Positions 32,969 through 39,573 of a stretch of 64,000 nucleotides of DNA are shown piece after piece (position 1 is the stretch's first letter; each line of letters opens with the position of its first letter). The stretch spans positions 346,456-410,455 of the forward strand of contig NZ_BMUA01000003.1 of the NCBI RefSeq assembly GCF_014649955.1, written 5' to 3'. The notes beneath the pieces were generated by a model. It saw nothing but the letters and a program-made list of their open reading frames with translations. It had not been told where the DNA came from and ran no database searches. A program made the position numbers and the translations under genes. Source of the DNA: Streptomyces violascens. Its GTDB lineage: Bacteria; Actinomycetota; Actinomycetes; Streptomycetales; Streptomycetaceae.

Positions 32969-34098
32969 TGTCCCGGCTCCGCGTGGAGGTGTGCACGGAC
33001 GACCTGGGCTTCGCGGACCTGGCCCCCCACTGGCATCGCCTGCACCGGAGTTGCCGCACGGCGACCCCGTTCCAGAGCCACGCGTGGCTGCACTCGTGGT
33101 GGCTCTCGTACGGGGTGCCGGGCCGATTGCGGGTCCATCTCGCCTACCTGGACGACGAGTTGGTCGGCGCGGCACCGCTGATGCGGGTGCTGCGCCCGCT
33201 TCCGGCGCTCGTCCCGCTGGGCGGCACCATCTCCGACTTCACGGACGTACTCCTGGACGACGCCTGCGCCGAGGAGGCCGCGGACGCCCTCACGGGGGCG
33301 CTGATGGCCTCGGCGCGCGGGGCCCTGATCGACCTGGGCGAGGTGCGCCCGGGCGGCGGCGCCGAACGGCTGCACGCCAACTGGCCTTCCGCGCGGCGGC
33401 GGTTGAGCGACTCACGCTGTCTTGAGCTGCCCGCCGAGGGCATGGACGGCCTCCTCTCACGGCTCCCGTCGAACCGGGCCCAGCGGGCCCGCGCCAAGCT
33501 CCGCAAGATCGACGCGCTGGGCATCGAGCAGCGCGACGTACCGCCCGAGGAGGTGCCCACGGCGCTGCGTAGGCTGCTCGAACTGCACGGGCTCCAGTGG
33601 CAGGGCCGCGGGGTGACGCGCGAGCACCTGCGGCCCCGGTTCGAGGAGCATCTGGCGCGCGCGGTGGGCGAGATGACGCGGCAGGGCGACGCGGTGGTCA
33701 CCGAGTTCCGCCTGGACGGCGAGGTGGTCGCGGCCGATCTGACCCTGCTCTCCCCGGCGCTCGCGGGCGGCTACCTGTACGGGGCGCACCCCGGCCTGCG
33801 CGGCCGCAAGGTGGACGTGGCCACGATGCTGCTGCGGTCCTGCGCCGAGCGCATCGACGGCAGCGGCCGGGCCGCGCTGAGCATGCTGCGCGGCAACGAG
33901 CCGTACAAGCAGCACTGGCGGCCCGAGGTCCGGGTCAACCAGCGCTTCCTGCTGGCCCGGCGGCGCACCCTGCCCCTGCTGTGGGCCTGCACGCTGCACG
34001 CGGGCCTGCGACGCCGGGCGGGCGCCGTGCTGCGGGCGCTGCGGGGGTGGCGGGACGGCAGGCGCCGCCCCGCCACGGAGGCCTCAGGACCGGCGTGA
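32968..34098 (+). CDS. CelD/BcsL-type GNAT acetyltransferase
   Basis: 376 residues. A duplicated GNAT fold resembles the CelD/BcsL and FemAB relatives: TPFQSHAWLHSWWLSYG at the N-terminus, LVGAAPLMRVLRP, and a C-terminal acetyltransferase half with VVAADLTLLSPALAGGYLYGAHPGLRGRKVDVATMLLRSC and SMLRGNEPYKQHWRPE. In polysaccharide loci this family probably acylates sugars. The ATG overlaps the stop of the chain-length gene by one base (TGATG). Its 3' end overlaps the convergent GH26-like gene by 15 bp. Confidence 0.85.
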   Translation: MSRLRVEVCTDDLGFADLAPHWHRLHRSCRTATPFQSHAWLHSWWLSYGVPGRLRVHLAYLDDELVGAAPLMRVLRPLPALVPLGGTISDFTDVLLDDACAEEAADALTGALMASARGALIDLGEVRPGGGAERLHANWPSARRRLSDSRCLELPAEGMDGLLSRLPSNRAQRARAKLRKIDALGIEQRDVPPEEVPTALRRLLELHGLQWQGRGVTREHLRPRFEEHLARAVGEMTRQGDAVVTEFRLDGEVVAADLTLLSPALAGGYLYGAHPGLRGRKVDVATMLLRSCAERIDGSGRAALSMLRGNEPYKQHWRPEVRVNQRFLLARRRTLPLLWACTLHAGLRRRAGAVLRALRGWRDGRRRPATEASGPA

Positions 34099-35337
34099 GT
34101 ACCAGTCGAGGCGGAGGCAGAGCTTGCCTCCGATCCAGTACTCGACCCAGGGGTTGAGGTCGAGCGGCGAGCAGTTGGCGGGCGGCGTCGGCGTGACGGG
34201 CGCGGTGGGCTTGGGGCTGGGCGCGGTCGGGGGCTGGGGGGCCGGGGGGACCGCCGGAGTGACCGGAGTGACCGGGGTGACCGGGGTCGCGGGCGCCGTC
34301 GGCTGCGGAGTGGGGTCCTTGCGGCCGAACAGGAGCGAGCGGTAGACCTCCGAGGCGAGAGGATTGTCCGTGCACTCCCACACGCCGTGCGGGCAGTAGT
34401 CGGTGATGGTGTTGTAGACCGGCTGGTGCGCGTCCATCCAGGCCAGCATGCGGCGCATGTATTCGGGATTGTCGCCGTTGCGGAAGAGCCCCCATTCCGG
34501 ATAGGAAATGGGCTTTTTGTGCGCGGCGGCGAAGTCCACGTGCTGCTGGAGTCCGTACGGCTCTTTGATCTGCTCGTCGAAATTCTGGCCCGGTGGCTGG
34601 TCGTAGGAGTCCATTCCGACGATGTCGACGAGATCGTCACCCGGATAGCAATCGGTCCACGGCACCGCGTCGCGCCCCCGGCTCGGCGCGAAATCGAAGC
34701 GGAATTTCTGCCCCGGCACGGAACGCATCGCGGTGACCGCGTTCTTCCAGTATTTCTTCCAGGCGGCCGGATCGGGCCCGCAACGATGGGTGTATGTCGT
34801 GCCGTTCATCTCCCAGCCGAGCACGATGACCGTGTCCGGGATCTTGAGCTCGACCAGCCGCTCGGCCAGCTTCTTGAAGTGCTCGTCGTAGTCCCCGCGG
34901 GCGCCGTGCGCGAGCAGCTGGCGTACGCGGGCGTCGGGCAGGCCGATCTCGTTGAGGGCCTGCATCGGGACGTTGAGGACGAGGGTGCGGTCGTCGCGCG
35001 CGCGGCGCCAGGTGGCCCAGTCGTCGAGAAACCCCGCCTTCCCCTCGATGTCGGACCAGTTGTTCCCGGGCAGATACGTGTGCCCGACCCGGATGTCGGC
35101 GCCGCCGAGCCATTTCTCCAGGTCCGCGATGCGTTTCACACCGAGGGCGCCGGAATCCAGAAAGGCGCCGAAATGCGCGACGGAGGGATGGGCGGGGGGA
35201 GGATCGCTGCCCGCCCCGGGTTGATGGACCCTGGGGTGCGGGGTATCGGCACCGGGCGCCAGTGCCAGACTGCAGAGGGCTCCCGCCGCCAGAACGCTCG
35301 TGGTGAAGGTGGTCGCTCGATGACGTCGCTGACGCAT
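34084..35337 (-). CDS. Secreted GH26-like glycoside hydrolase (copy 2, with C-terminal module)
   Basis: 417 residues. Signal peptide MRQRRHRATTFTTSVLAAGA, cleaved near ALAPG. The catalytic domain has VIVLGWEMNGTTYTHRCGPD and SYPEWGLFRNGDN, with the same candidate Glu pair as copy 1. FRFDFAPSRGRDAVPWTDCYPGD is identical over most of its length in both. Beyond copy 1 it has a Pro/Thr linker (VTPVTPVTPAVPPAP) and a C-terminal 30-residue Cys-paired module (NCSPLDLNPWVEYWIGGKLC), perhaps carbohydrate- or wall-binding. It is convergent with the polysaccharide operon. Confidence 0.82.
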   Translation of the reverse strand: MRQRRHRATTFTTSVLAAGALCSLALAPGADTPHPRVHQPGAGSDPPPAHPSVAHFGAFLDSGALGVKRIADLEKWLGGADIRVGHTYLPGNNWSDIEGKAGFLDDWATWRRARDDRTLVLNVPMQALNEIGLPDARVRQLLAHGARGDYDEHFKKLAERLVELKIPDTVIVLGWEMNGTTYTHRCGPDPAAWKKYWKNAVTAMRSVPGQKFRFDFAPSRGRDAVPWTDCYPGDDLVDIVGMDSYDQPPGQNFDEQIKEPYGLQQHVDFAAAHKKPISYPEWGLFRNGDNPEYMRRMLAWMDAHQPVYNTITDYCPHGVWECTDNPLASEVYRSLLFGRKDPTPQPTAPATPVTPVTPVTPAVPPAPQPPTAPSPKPTAPVTPTPPANCSPLDLNPWVEYWIGGKLCLRLDWYSRRS

Positions 35338-35671
35338 GTGCGCTCCCTTGGTTCTGAGGACCTCCCCGGATTCCCGGTTGGAAAATATTCTTATTGCGCC
35401 GATAGGGAAGATAAGCAGCCCACGCCGTAAGACCCCCGAACGGGGGTACGGGGAAATGGCGGTCTTCTGAGGCCCCCTCACCAACCGGCCGTGCGAGGGC
35501 CGGTACGCCGAAGGGCCCGGCCCCCGAGGAGGAGCCGAGCCCTTCGACGTACGAGTGAGTGTGACCAACCGGCGGTATTTGTACGGGAGTTATGACGAAA
35601 CCGGACCCAACCCCCACCCCGAGCCTTCGGCCGTCACTTGCCGCGGGTGGGGGTCGTCCTGGCGGATGCCG
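35338..35671. other. 334-bp gap upstream of GH26-like copy 2
   Basis: No gene seen. The chaplin-side end carries the hairpin at 35503-35552. The hydrolase side is AT-richer near 35380-35420 (AAAATATTC, GATAAG on the minus strand), the likely promoter zone, but no BldN-like pair could be found. Confidence 0.5.
35503..35552. terminator. Hairpin terminator of the long chaplin gene
   Basis: GTACG-C-CGAAGGGC (35503-35516) pairs with GCCCTTCG-A-CGTAC (35539-35552), 13 pairs with one mismatch. It lies about 120 bp past the chaplin stop on the minus strand. Confidence 0.6.
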
Positions 35672-37042
35672 TCAGACGCCGGCCATCGCCCGGCCGCGCC
35701 GGTAGAGAAGGCCTCCGCCGAGGATGAGCGCGGCGGCCCCGCCCGCGGCGGCGAGCAGCGACTCGGCCCCGGTGGCGGCGAGCTGCGGGACGTGCGCCGC
35801 GGCCGGCGGAGCGAAGACGCGAGGTGCGGTGGGCCGCGCAGGTGGAACGTGGTGCATGGGCGGCGTGTGGTGCACAGGGGGCGTGTGGTGCACGGGGGGT
35901 GCCTCGTCAACCGGCGGTACGTGACGCATCGGGGGCGTGTGGTGAACCGGCGGTACGACGCGCACGGGCGGGGCCTCGTGGACCGGGGGTTCCTGATGCT
36001 TGGGCGGGCAGTGATGGCGCCGCGGCTTTTCGTGCGCGGCCGGTGGGGCGGGGGGTGCGTGGTGCACGGGAGGCGCCTTGTGGGCCGGAGGCGCCTCGTG
36101 CGCGGGCGGGGCGTGGTGGGCCGGGGGTGCGTGATGCACAGGCGGCGCTTCGTGGACCGGAGGTGCGTGGTGCACAGGCGGCGTCTTGTGCGCGGGCGGG
36201 GCGTGATGCACGGGCGGTGCGTGATGCACGGGCGGTGCGTGGTGGACCGGCGGCGCATGGTGTGCGGGCGGCGCATGATGAACAGGCGGTGCGTGGTGCA
36301 CCGGGGGTGCATGGTGAACCGGCGGCTTGTGAGAGGCCGGCGGGGCGTGATGCACCGGCGGGTTGTGATGTGCGGGCGGCGCCTGATGCTTGGGCGGCGT
36401 GTGAGGCGCCGGCGGGGCAGGGTGTGCCCCGGGCCCGTGCGGGGCCGCACCCGGGCCGGTCCTGCACTGGTTGCCCATCGCCGGGTTGAGCAGCCCCACG
36501 ACGTCCGCCGTGATCCCGCACACCTGCACCGGCACGTCGAGCGGTGCCGCCGCGGAGTTGCCCGACAGGACACCCGGGGAGCCGCTCGCCACGGACCGCG
36601 CCTGACTGGCGGGACCACGCTGTTGCTCCGGCTCGTGCGTCTGAGCGGGCTCCTCCTGCTGGTACTGGGGGCCGTGCGCCTTCGCGTACTCCCTCTCGAA
36701 CCAGCGCTTGAACGCGGACCCGTACACGTCCTCGGCGCCGTGCCGAACAGCGTCTTCGGCCGCGTGGTCGGCCCGCTCTTCGGCAGCCTTGACGGCCTTC
36801 GACGAGCCCGTCGCGCAGGGGTTGCCGAAGGACGGGTTGAGCGCCCCGACCGGGTTCGCGGTGTTCCCGCACGCCTGGAGCGGGGCGTCGGCCGGCGCCG
36901 AGATCGAGTTCCCCGACAGCAGGCCCGGCGAGCCCATGGTCTCGGCATCGGTGCCGGCGGCCTGGGCGTAACTTCCGCTCATCGAAAGGACGCTCGTGGC
37001 TGCCACGGCAGTGAACAGAGTCTTGCTGATGACCTGACGCAA
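35672..37042 (-). CDS. Long, sortase-anchored chaplin with a huge His/Pro repeat spacer
   Basis: 456 residues, about twice the recalled size of ChpA-C. It has a signal peptide (MRQVISKTLFTAVAATSVLS), chaplin domain 1 at about 38-77 (ends GNPC) and chaplin domain 2 at about 154-193 (ends GNQC). A spacer of about 190 residues (210-400) built of PPVHHAPP, PPAHKAPP and similar units follows. The end is LAATG (421-425), a hydrophobic helix and YRRGR, a class E sortase signal. The TTG at 37042 is the likely start, with GGAAG 8 nt upstream. The DNA keeps a regular short repeat through 35850-36430. Such proteins anchor the short chaplins to the wall. Confidence 0.92.
   Translation of the reverse strand: MRQVISKTLFTAVAATSVLSMSGSYAQAAGTDAETMGSPGLLSGNSISAPADAPLQACGNTANPVGALNPSFGNPCATGSSKAVKAAEERADHAAEDAVRHGAEDVYGSAFKRWFEREYAKAHGPQYQQEEPAQTHEPEQQRGPASQARSVASGSPGVLSGNSAAAPLDVPVQVCGITADVVGLLNPAMGNQCRTGPGAAPHGPGAHPAPPAPHTPPKHQAPPAHHNPPVHHAPPASHKPPVHHAPPVHHAPPVHHAPPAHHAPPVHHAPPVHHAPPVHHAPPAHKTPPVHHAPPVHEAPPVHHAPPAHHAPPAHEAPPAHKAPPVHHAPPAPPAAHEKPRRHHCPPKHQEPPVHEAPPVRVVPPVHHTPPMRHVPPVDEAPPVHHTPPVHHTPPMHHVPPARPTAPRVFAPPAAAHVPQLAATGAESLLAAAGGAAALILGGGLLYRRGRAMAGV
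35850..36430 (-). repeat. Coding tandem repeat of the long chaplin spacer
   Basis: Degenerate 15- and 30-bp units encode PPVHHA/PPAHHA blocks, with dozens of PP dipeptides in about 190 codons. Unit-to-unit differences are mainly VH/AH/KP and synonymous changes. Copy-number variation by slippage or recombination between strains is expected. Confidence 0.85.
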
Positions 37043-37084
37043 TGGGCTGTCTTCCGTGTTCGCGGTGAGGTGGGGGAAATCGAC

Positions 37085-37113
37085 TTTGGGGCGTGCGACG
37101 GGCACGCCCCAAA
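37085..37113. terminator. Perfect hairpin between two chaplin genes
   Basis: TTTGGGGCGTGC (37085-37096) and GCACGCCCCAAA (37102-37113) form a perfect 12-bp stem with a GACGG loop. It lies 27 bp past the chaplin 5 stop and 42 bp before the long chaplin start on the same strand. It works as a terminator or as an attenuator if the long chaplin relies on read-through. Confidence 0.75.
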
Positions 37114-37140
37114 ATCGGAGTGAAGAGTTCTGGCGCTACA

Positions 37141-37377
37141 TCACTTGTTGATGCAGGGGTTGCCGAACGCCGGGTTCAGGGCGCCGATGAAGCTGCCGGT
37201 GTTGCCGCACAGATTGACCGGCACGTGGGCCGGGACCTGGAGCAGGTTGCCCGACAGGACACCCGGGCTGTCGACGGCGGCACCGTCGGCCTGCGCGTCG
37301 GCGAGCGCCGGAGCGGCGGCACCACCCGCGGCGATGGCCAGACCGGCCATGGTCGTCGCGGCCTTCATGTAGTTCAC
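37141..37377 (-). CDS. Short chaplin 5
   Basis: 78 residues. The signal peptide (MKAATTMAGLAIAAGGAAAP) is cleaved after ALA. The chaplin domain SPGVLSGNLLQVPAHVPVN plus LCGNTGSFIGALNPAFGNPC ends in INK. GTG 37377 (VNYMKAAT) is preferred because GAAGGAAAA lies 5-8 nt upstream; ATG 37368 is the alternative. It is adjacent to the long chaplin and the rodlins, as in the chaplin/rodlin cluster I recall from S. coelicolor. Confidence 0.94.
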   Translation of the reverse strand: MNYMKAATTMAGLAIAAGGAAAPALADAQADGAAVDSPGVLSGNLLQVPAHVPVNLCGNTGSFIGALNPAFGNPCINK

Positions 37378-37396
37378 GTGGTTTTCCTTCCCTCGG

Positions 37397-37424
37397 TCAA
37401 GAAGTCGCGCAACCAGTCGTTGCT
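37397..37424 (-). promoter_or_regulatory. Possible BldN-like promoter of chaplin 5
   Basis: Minus strand: AGCAAC (37424-37419), 16 nt, TCTTGA (37402-37397). The -35 shares AAC and the -10 TTGA with the recalled BldN pattern, but two positions deviate. Confidence 0.35.
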
Positions 37425-37596
37425 CACGGCGCGTAGCCAGAGCTTTCGCCCAGGAGCCGCTGACGACCTGGTAACGATCGGTCCAGGCAAAGGAAACCGA
37501 ACGGGAAGGCCCTGCCGACTTCCTCACCCAAATGGCAGGAAGGTGCGCTTTCCCTCTTCAGCCCTTTACCCGAAAGGCATTTGACGCCCAAAAGAA

Positions 37597-37639
37597 CTCG
37601 GGCCGGCCGCGGTCGGGAGGGGCCCGCGGCCGGCCCGAG
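37597..37639. terminator. Strong hairpin terminator of the leftward rodlin
   Basis: CTCGGGCCGGCCGCGG (37597-37612) and CCGCGGCCGGCCCGAG (37624-37639) form a perfect 16-bp stem, 27 bp past the stop at 37666. Confidence 0.8.
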
Positions 37640-37665
37640 CCGGTGCGCAGGCGAATCGGCGCTGC

Positions 37666-38073
37666 TCAGCCCCTGCCGTTGCCGGACAGGACCGGGATCT
37701 CGTCCAGGATGTGCGACAGCGGCTCGTCGCCCTTGACCTGCGCCGAGTTCTCCGTGCACTGCTGGTTCTGCGGCGCGGACAGGACCGGCACGTCCTGGAG
37801 GGCGGAGACCGGCACGAAACCCACGATCGACGCGGCGTTGGCCTTGACCGGAACACCGAGGCAGGGCTTGTTCAGCGAGCCCTGGACCAGCGACAGCTGG
37901 GGGCTCATGTCCCCGTCGGTCTTCGAGTTGCCGAAGGCCTGCTTCGCACCGTTGCCGCTGACGGTGGTGGTGCCGCCCTGGTCGCCGACGGCCATGGCCG
38001 GGGCCGCGAGGATGGCGGATGCGCCGACCAGCGAAACGACTGCGGCGGAAACAGCCATGACCTTCTTGAGCAT
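37666..38073 (-). CDS. Rodlin (leftward member of the divergent pair)
   Basis: 135 residues. Rodlins line up chaplin amyloid into the rodlet layer on aerial hyphae. The signal peptide (MLKKVMAVSAAVVSLVGASA) is cleaved after AMA. The mature part is typical: TTTVSGNGAKQAFGNSKTDGDMSPQLSLVQGSLNKPC, PVKANAASIVGFVPVSALQDV and NQQCTENSAQVKGDEPLSHIL. Two Cys (KPC and QQC) can pair. It is about 75 % identical by eye to the divergent gene at 38409. The ATG follows a GAAAAGAGAAGACC leader. Confidence 0.95.
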   Translation of the reverse strand: MLKKVMAVSAAVVSLVGASAILAAPAMAVGDQGGTTTVSGNGAKQAFGNSKTDGDMSPQLSLVQGSLNKPCLGVPVKANAASIVGFVPVSALQDVPVLSAPQNQQCTENSAQVKGDEPLSHILDEIPVLSGNGRG

Positions 38074-38148
38074 GGTCTTCTCTTTTCCTGATATGGAGAG
38101 CACACGCAGCACCGCGCTCATATCTATTGCGCCGTACTACTTCCTGTG

Positions 38149-38176
38149 TCAACTTCACGGCACTTGTTTGGTTCCG
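38149..38176 (-). promoter_or_regulatory. BldN-like promoter of the leftward rodlin
   Basis: Minus strand: CGGAAC (38176-38171), exactly 16 nt, AGTTGA (38154-38149). The predicted leader is about 70 nt. Confidence 0.5.
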
Positions 38177-38338
38177 GCGCTTCACCCGAACGGCCCCCCG
38201 GGAGGCCGCAAGGAACCCGAACAAAAAGGCCGGGAGGACAACTCTCCCTACGGCATCGGATCTCCATACAATCCCAATCCGTAAAGGCGAACGGGACTCG
38301 GTCCATCTCATTTTCGTACGGCTGAAGGAGTGAAGAGC

Positions 38339-38366
38339 AGAAACCAATCCGCAGGGGTCCAGTTGG
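38339..38366 (+). promoter_or_regulatory. BldN-like promoter of the rightward rodlin
   Basis: AGAAAC (38339-38344), 16 nt, AGTTGG (38361-38366). Same register and spacing as the other rodlin promoter, with a predicted leader of about 36 nt. Confidence 0.45.
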
Positions 38367-38408
38367 GCAGGTGGCTCCGTATGGGGCATCCACCAGAAAG
38401 GGACCACC

Positions 38409-38816
38409 GTGATCAAGAAGGTTATGGCCGCGTCCGCTGCCACTGTTTCGCTGGTCGGCGCGTCCGCCATCCTCGCGGCCCCGGCCATGGCCGTCGGAGA
38501 CCACGGCGGCACCACCACCGTCGGCGGCAACGAGGCCCTGCAGGCGTACGGGAACTCCTCCACGTACGGCAACATGAGCCCGCAGATCGGCCTGATCCAG
38601 GGTTCGTTCAACAAGCCCTGCATCGCCCTGCCGGCCAAGGCCAACCTTGCCTCGATCGCGGGTGTCGTGCCGGTCTCCGCGCTCCAGGACGTCCCGGTCC
38701 TCTCCGCGCCGCAGAACCAGCAGTGCACGGAGAATTCGACGCAGGCCAAGGGCGACGAGCCGCTCTCGCACATCCTGGACCAGATCCCGGTCCTCTCCGG
38801 AAACGGCAAGGGCTGA
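38409..38816 (+). CDS. Rodlin (rightward member of the divergent pair)
   Basis: 135 residues. The signal peptide MIKKVMAASAATVSLVGASA is cleaved after AMA. The mature chain has TTTVGGNEALQAYGNSSTYGNMSPQIGLIQGSFNKPC, ALPAKANLASIAGVVPVSALQDV and NQQCTENSTQAKGDEPLSHILDQIPVLSGNGKG. Both Cys are kept. The GTG start has AAAGGGA 6 nt upstream. The divergent arrangement and similarity match the RdlA/RdlB pair; I cannot say which is which. Confidence 0.95.
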   Translation: MIKKVMAASAATVSLVGASAILAAPAMAVGDHGGTTTVGGNEALQAYGNSSTYGNMSPQIGLIQGSFNKPCIALPAKANLASIAGVVPVSALQDVPVLSAPQNQQCTENSTQAKGDEPLSHILDQIPVLSGNGKG

Positions 38817-38845
38817 GCGGCGCCGGGCCCGCGTTTCTCCAGGAC

Positions 38846-38881
38846 TGCCGGACCGCTGTCAATCCCTTCGGCGGTCCGGCA
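38846..38881. terminator. Hairpin terminator of the rightward rodlin
   Basis: TGCCGGACCGC (38846-38856) and GCGGTCCGGCA (38871-38881) form a perfect 11-bp stem 30 bp past the stop. Confidence 0.75.
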
Positions 38882-38974
38882 TCCTGCTTTCCATGGCCGG
38901 AGCACCGGTGAATTCCGGGGGTCCGGTCTTTTGCCGTGCCCGGGACCGGGCGACGCAATGCAGGAAGGCCGTGC

Positions 38975-39169
38975 TCACGAAGGCCAGTAGAACCCGTTGA
39001 CGAGCTGGTTCCATTCCCAGTCGGGGCGGCCGGGAACCGTACGCCCTTCGGTGACCCAGGAACGCACCATAGCCGCATACATGGGTTCGGCCGCCGCCTC
39101 GCTCTCGAATTGACGGCGGGTGATCGGAATGAAAGTCTGCCGGCGCCAGGCATCCTGCGTCTCAGTCAT
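38975..39169 (-). CDS. 64-residue protein of unknown function
   Basis: No signal peptide, membrane segment or Cys. The chain (MTETQDAWRRQTFIPITRRQ ... RPDWEWNQLVNGFYWPS) is Trp-rich with a basic N-terminal half and looks like a compact helical protein. GTGAGGAA lies right before the ATG. It sits between the rightward rodlin and the deleted rodlin, divergent from the latter, so a developmental role is only implied by position. Confidence 0.65.
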   Translation of the reverse strand: MTETQDAWRRQTFIPITRRQFESEAAAEPMYAAMVRSWVTEGRTVPGRPDWEWNQLVNGFYWPS

Positions 39170-39194
39170 GGTTCCTCACCATCGGTCGTGATGA

Positions 39195-39223
39195 CTGCGT
39201 ATTACCGGTGCCTGCGTATTACC
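39195..39223. promoter_or_regulatory. Direct repeat CTGCGTATTACC
   Basis: The 12-mer CTGCGTATTACC occurs at 39195-39206 and 39212-39223 (17-bp period) in the region between two divergent genes. The second copy overlaps the presumed -35 of the deleted rodlin promoter, so it may be a regulator site or a duplicated promoter. Confidence 0.45.
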
Positions 39224-39241
39224 ACGGCCGAGCGGAGTTGA
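39215..39241 (+). promoter_or_regulatory. Possible BldN-like promoter of the deleted rodlin
   Basis: CGTATT (39215-39220), 15 nt, AGTTGA (39236-39241). The -10 is identical to that of the leftward rodlin. Spacing is one base short. Confidence 0.3.
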
Positions 39242-39344
39242 ATTCCATAATGCCCCGTTCGGGGGAAAGAGCACATCCTAAAGAGATTCTTGCCGTTTCT
39301 GTCGACGGATCCCCGTCAGTGGAATCAGACCCACGGGAGTAGAC

Positions 39345-39506
39345 ATGCAGAAGGTGTGGTCGACCGCAGCCGTGTCCGGTGTCGCGATGACGGCCGCGCC
39401 GCGGAACCAGCAGTGCACGGAGAACTCGGCGCAGGTCAAGGGCGACGAGCCGCTGTCGCACATCCTGGAGGAGATCCCGGTCCGCTCCGGCAACGGCAGG
39501 GGCTGA
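39345..39506 (+). pseudogene. Internally deleted rodlin (mini-rodlin)
   Basis: 53 codons. MQKVWSTAAVSGVAMTAAPR is a partial rodlin-like signal peptide. It joins directly to NQQCTENSAQVKGDEPLSHI and LEEIPVRSGNGRG, the last third of a rodlin, nearly identical to the gene at 37666. About 80 residues, including the KPC cysteine and the central repeat, are missing. A start codon, GGGAG ribosome-binding site, promoter-like sequence and terminator are all present, so a short product may still be made. Only one of the two Cys remains. Called a pseudogene because the deletion removes most of the mature domain. Confidence 0.8.
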
Positions 39507-39518
39507 GCAGCCCGGTCG

Positions 39519-39551
39519 ACGGCCGGTCCCGGGTCATCCGGGGCCGGCCGT
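39519..39551. terminator. Bidirectional hairpin terminator
   Basis: ACGGCCGGTCCCGG (39519-39532) pairs with CCGGGGCCGGCCGT (39538-39551), 14 pairs including one T-G. It lies between the convergent mini-rodlin and TetR genes. Confidence 0.7.
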
Positions 39552-39573
39552 TTCGTGTGCCCGGCCCGATGCC

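Larger units (their letters stand above)
38074..38408. other. Divergent rodlin promoter region
   Basis: 335 bp with no gene. It contains oppositely oriented BldN-like pairs for each rodlin (38149-38176 and 38339-38366), both with AGTTGA/AGTTGG -10 elements. A further AT-rich, slightly lower-GC stretch around 38200-38300 shows nothing recognisable. Confidence 0.55.

Noticed and set aside
35850..36430. Regular short DNA repeats resembling a CRISPR or minisatellite array
   Set aside because: The units are in frame with the chaplin coding sequence, have no fixed-length unique spacers and show synonymous drift; they are a coding repeat.
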